This document shows, piece by piece, positions 61,779-64,000 of a stretch of 64,000 nt of DNA (positions are counted from its first letter, which is position 1; each line of letters begins with the position of its first letter). Below the pieces are notes generated by a model. That model saw only the letters and a list, made by a program, of their open reading frames with translations. It made no database searches and was not told the DNA's origin. The DNA is taken from positions 1 through 64,000 of the forward strand of contig SHXW01000001.1 in the NCBI GenBank assembly GCA_009693115.1, read 5' to 3'. The position numbers were made by a program, and so were the translations under genes. Source of the stretch: Dehalococcoidia bacterium (GTDB lineage: Bacteria > Chloroflexota > Dehalococcoidia > Lucifugimonadales > Lucifugimonadaceae).

Positions 61779-62957
61779 TCATTTTATTGGTGGCGGCGGG
61801 ACAATCCACCCCTTCAGGCGGCGGAAGCCCTCTTCTATTCTCTCATCCGGTGTTGTCAGAGAGAGCCTGACGTAACCCTCTCCGGCTGGACCGTACCCGC
61901 GGCCGGGTGTCACTACTATGTCCTTTTCGTCCAGCAACACCCTGGCGAAGTCAGCCGAAGTGTACCCCGGGGGCGTTTTGGTCCAGATGTATAGTCCAGC
62001 CTTTGGCGCGACCGCGTCCAGACCGATGTCCCGCAGCCCGCGCACTACCCTATCGCGCCGCCGTCTGTAGATTGCGTTGTTACCGTCCAGCCATCTCTGC
62101 GGGAGGTTGATGGCGGCGATACCCATCTCCTGAATCGCCTGCGACAGCCCAGAGTCTATGTTGGACTTTACCCGCATCAGCGCGTTCACCATCGCTGAGT
62201 TGCCGACCGCCATGCCCACGCGCCAGCCCGTCATATTCGCCGTCTTGGACAGCGAGTGAAACTCCATGCAGATGTCCATCGCGCCCTTCGCCTGGAGCGC
62301 GCTCGGGGCCACGTAGCCCTCGTACGTCACCTCCGTGTAACAGGCGTCGTGCAGGAGATAGAGGTCGAACTCCTTGCAGTAGCGCACCGCCTCCTCAAAG
62401 AATTCCAGGTTGGCGACTGCGCCCGTGGGGTTGTTTGGGTAGTTCAGCCATAGCACCTTCGCACGCTTCGCAACGTCCGTCGGGATGTCGGCGAAGTCCA
62501 TTAGGAAGCCGTTCTTCTCCTTCAGAGGGACGTAGTGCGTGATGCCTCCGGCGAACATCGTGCCGATGTTGTAAACCGGGTAAGCCGGGTCCGGCACGAT
62601 GGCTGTGTCGCCGGGGTCGATAAAGCAGAGCGCGGCGTGGCCTATCCCCTCCTTGGCGCCGATGAGGTTGATCGCCTCGGTGGCCGGGTCCAGCTTCACG
62701 CCGAAGCGGCGCATGTAGAAGTCGCACACAGCCTTGCGGAACTCCGGAAGGCCTTCCGATTCCGGGTAGCGGTGGTTCGCGGGCTTGTGTGCGCCCTTTT
62801 CGAGCGCGTCGAGCACAGGGTCAGGCGTCGGGATGTCAGGGTCGCCTATCCCGAACGAGATCACGTCTATGCCCTTTGCCCTTTTCTCGGCGATGGCCCT
62901 CGAAATGCCGACGAACAGGTACGGAGGGAGTTGCTGCACACGCTTTGCCAGTTGCAT
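61779..62957 (-). CDS. dapL: LL-diaminopimelate aminotransferase
   Basis: PLP aminotransferase of 392 residues that makes LL-diaminopimelate directly from tetrahydrodipicolinate and glutamate in lysine and peptidoglycan synthesis. It has the DapL-type opening AKRVQQLPPYLFVGISRAIA and VISFGIGDPDIPTPDPVL, then HRYPESEGLPEFRKAV. The PLP-site residues are in LNYPNNPTGAVANLEFF, the Asp in LLHDACYTEVTYEG, and the Schiff-base Lys in FHSLSKTANMTGWRVGMAVG. dapF lies 338 bp upstream on the same strand, giving the two consecutive steps to meso-diaminopimelate. Confidence 0.93.
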   Translation of the reverse strand: MQLAKRVQQLPPYLFVGISRAIAEKRAKGIDVISFGIGDPDIPTPDPVLDALEKGAHKPANHRYPESEGLPEFRKAVCDFYMRRFGVKLDPATEAINLIGAKEGIGHAALCFIDPGDTAIVPDPAYPVYNIGTMFAGGITHYVPLKEKNGFLMDFADIPTDVAKRAKVLWLNYPNNPTGAVANLEFFEEAVRYCKEFDLYLLHDACYTEVTYEGYVAPSALQAKGAMDICMEFHSLSKTANMTGWRVGMAVGNSAMVNALMRVKSNIDSGLSQAIQEMGIAAINLPQRWLDGNNAIYRRRRDRVVRGLRDIGLDAVAPKAGLYIWTKTPPGYTSADFARVLLDEKDIVVTPGRGYGPAGEGYVRLSLTTPDERIEEGFRRLKGWIVPPPPIK

Positions 62958-62985
62958 TGAGACACCTCAGACGAAACGAAACAAC

Positions 62986-63282
62986 GATTTCGCAGATTAC
63001 ACAGATTTGAGGGACGAAGGCTCTCTTCCAGAAACAGGTCGGACACTACCCCCGGACATGTGGTTCTGATGCCGCGCAGGGCCGAAAAATCCCAAAGCTA
63101 GTGTCAGCAGGGCAGGGCGCTCCCCTGCCCCGCCGGGTTCATCCACAGAACCCGTCCTGAACTCGCCGAAGGATGGCACAGATTACACAAGTCGTCTGGA
63201 AAGTACAGCCTGGGCCCGGTACCCGCCTCTTCCCGCTATGTCGCTCGGTTTTCATGCCGGAATGTACGCAATCTGCGAAATC
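62986..63282. repeat. Putative miniature repeat element with 13-bp terminal inverted repeats
   Basis: The dapF-dapL gap is bracketed by GATTTCGCAGATT (62986-62998) and its perfect inverse AATCTGCGAAATC (63270-63282). The motif CAGATTACACA recurs at 62993-63003 and 63179-63189. The 297-bp interior has no gene, consistent with a MITE-like or REP-type element. No target duplication was recognised. Confidence 0.5.
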
Positions 63283-63295
63283 CCTGTTTCGCAGC

Positions 63296-64000
63296 TCAGT
63301 CCGGCCACACGCCGGTGAAGACCTCGACGGCCGGCCCTTCGAGGAATGCCTCGCCCTTGCCCGGCCACGCTATTTTCAAGATGCCGCCCGGCAGGAGCAC
63401 CTCGGCCTCGTCCCCCACAAAGTTGTGGATGCGCGACGCGATAAACGATGCCGTGCTGCCCGTCCCCGACGATAGCGTCTCCCCTGCCCCGCGCTCGAAG
63501 ATGCGTGCCCTGATCTGGGACTTCGATAGCACATTCACGATCTCGAAGTTGACCCGGTTCGGGAAGATCTTGTGCCTCTCGACCAATGGGCCGATCTCAA
63601 GCAGCGGGAACTGCTCGACAGGCTCGTCCGGGAATACCACGCAATGCGGGTTGCCTATGGCCAGGCAGGTGATCTTCAGCGTCCGGTTGCCCACCTTCAG
63701 GGGATAGTCAAACACACGCTCGGGGCTACCCACAGCGGCGGAGTCAACGGGGATCTCCTCAGGCATAAATGTAGGCGCACCCATCCCCACGCGCGCCGCC
63801 TCCATTTTGTCGCCCTTCATGCGAGGCCACAGTGTGCGCACGCCGCCACCCGTCTCGATCACCATCCCGCCGTCCGGCCCCGGCAGCGCTATCTTGCGGT
63901 CGATCACGAACTTCGCAAAGAGGCGGATGCCGTTCCCGCTCATCTCGGCTTCGGAACCGTCAGGGTTGAACACGCGCATCCGCACCTGCGCCTTGCGGGA
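63296..64000 (-). CDS. dapF: Diaminopimelate epimerase (partial), both catalytic Cys replaced
   Basis: Cofactor-independent epimerase converting LL- to meso-diaminopimelate. The 5' end lies beyond the right edge; 234 residues are visible, and the reading frame is open to the last base. Family blocks are RMRVFNPDGSEAEMSGNGIR, CLAIGNPHCVVFPDEPVEQF, FPNRVNFEIVNVLSKSQIR and RGAGETLSSGTGSTASFIAS. Canonical DapF carries CGNG and ACGTGA at the two active-site positions, but here they read SGNG and SSGTGS, so both catalytic cysteines are serine. Activity is therefore uncertain; a lineage variant or altered substrate is possible. It is paired with dapL downstream. Confidence 0.88.
   Translation of the reverse strand, partial: SRKAQVRMRVFNPDGSEAEMSGNGIRLFAKFVIDRKIALPGPDGGMVIETGGGVRTLWPRMKGDKMEAARVGMGAPTFMPEEIPVDSAAVGSPERVFDYPLKVGNRTLKITCLAIGNPHCVVFPDEPVEQFPLLEIGPLVERHKIFPNRVNFEIVNVLSKSQIRARIFERGAGETLSSGTGSTASFIASRIHNFVGDEAEVLLPGGILKIAWPGKGEAFLEGPAVEVFTGVWPD

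Noticed and set aside
1-64000. CRISPR arrays, integrases, transposases, rRNA or tRNA genes
   Set aside because: No regularly spaced direct repeats with spacers, recombinase proteins or tRNA folds were found on either strand.

Overview
The window looks like a GC-rich chromosomal segment from a Chloroflexota bacterium, probably Dehalococcoidia or the SAR202 lineage. That placement is an inference. It rests on the mix of many small-molecule catabolic enzymes (aldo/keto reductases, HpcH/HpaI aldolases, an enolase-superfamily dehydratase, RraA-like, GlcD-like and formamidase-like proteins), a futalosine menaquinone operon, LL-diaminopimelate aminotransferase, Pro/Ala/Thr-linker lipoproteins and short GC-rich intergenic palindromes. 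No rRNA, tRNA, CRISPR array, integrase or transposase was seen.

Layout. 1-3.75 kb: a family-5 ABC importer operon (binding protein, two permeases, the last cut by the left edge) with a paired inverted repeat over its promoter. 4-26 kb: a catabolic region, mostly on the minus strand, with two tandem aldo/keto reductases, Gfo/Idh, amidase, NHL propeller, RraA, two HpcH aldolases, GlcD, formamidase, threonine synthase, aminotransferase, SDR, FAD oxidase, amidohydrolase and HAD. It also holds a small membrane-protein gene broken by an amber codon. 26-34.3 kb: a minus-strand operon of response regulator, histidine kinase, HlyD-like adaptor, MacB-like ATPase and permease, and a secreted Gly-rich protein, possibly headed by a 51-residue signal-peptide ORF. 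34.9-41.5 kb: housekeeping genes (pyrD, threonine dehydratase, MFS exporter, mutL, one unknown).

41.65-50.06 kb is the most coherent system: tetR-ubiA-ubiX-ubiD-mqnE-mqnA-mqnC-mqnD, nearly a whole futalosine route from chorismate to the prenylated, decarboxylated naphthoquinone. A near-perfect 18-bp palindrome precedes tetR. No mqnB is present. A decayed DUF3052-type gene follows. 50.6-55.4 kb: a ManD-like dehydratase, a Fur/Zur-type regulator with ZnuC and ZnuB but no ZnuA, and a rhomboid protease. 55.7-64 kb: an unknown gene with a strong terminator, two thioredoxin-fold proteins, tmRNA with adjacent smpB, an S41 protease, hflX, dapL and a dapF cut by the right edge. This dapF carries Ser at both positions where the catalytic Cys residues are expected.

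A recurring theme is short palindromic repeats (CCCTCTCCC/GGGAGAGGG type) between genes, with related-looking segments apparently spliced in frame into enzyme genes (GlcD-like, HpcH-like, amidase), reminiscent of Rickettsia palindromic elements.
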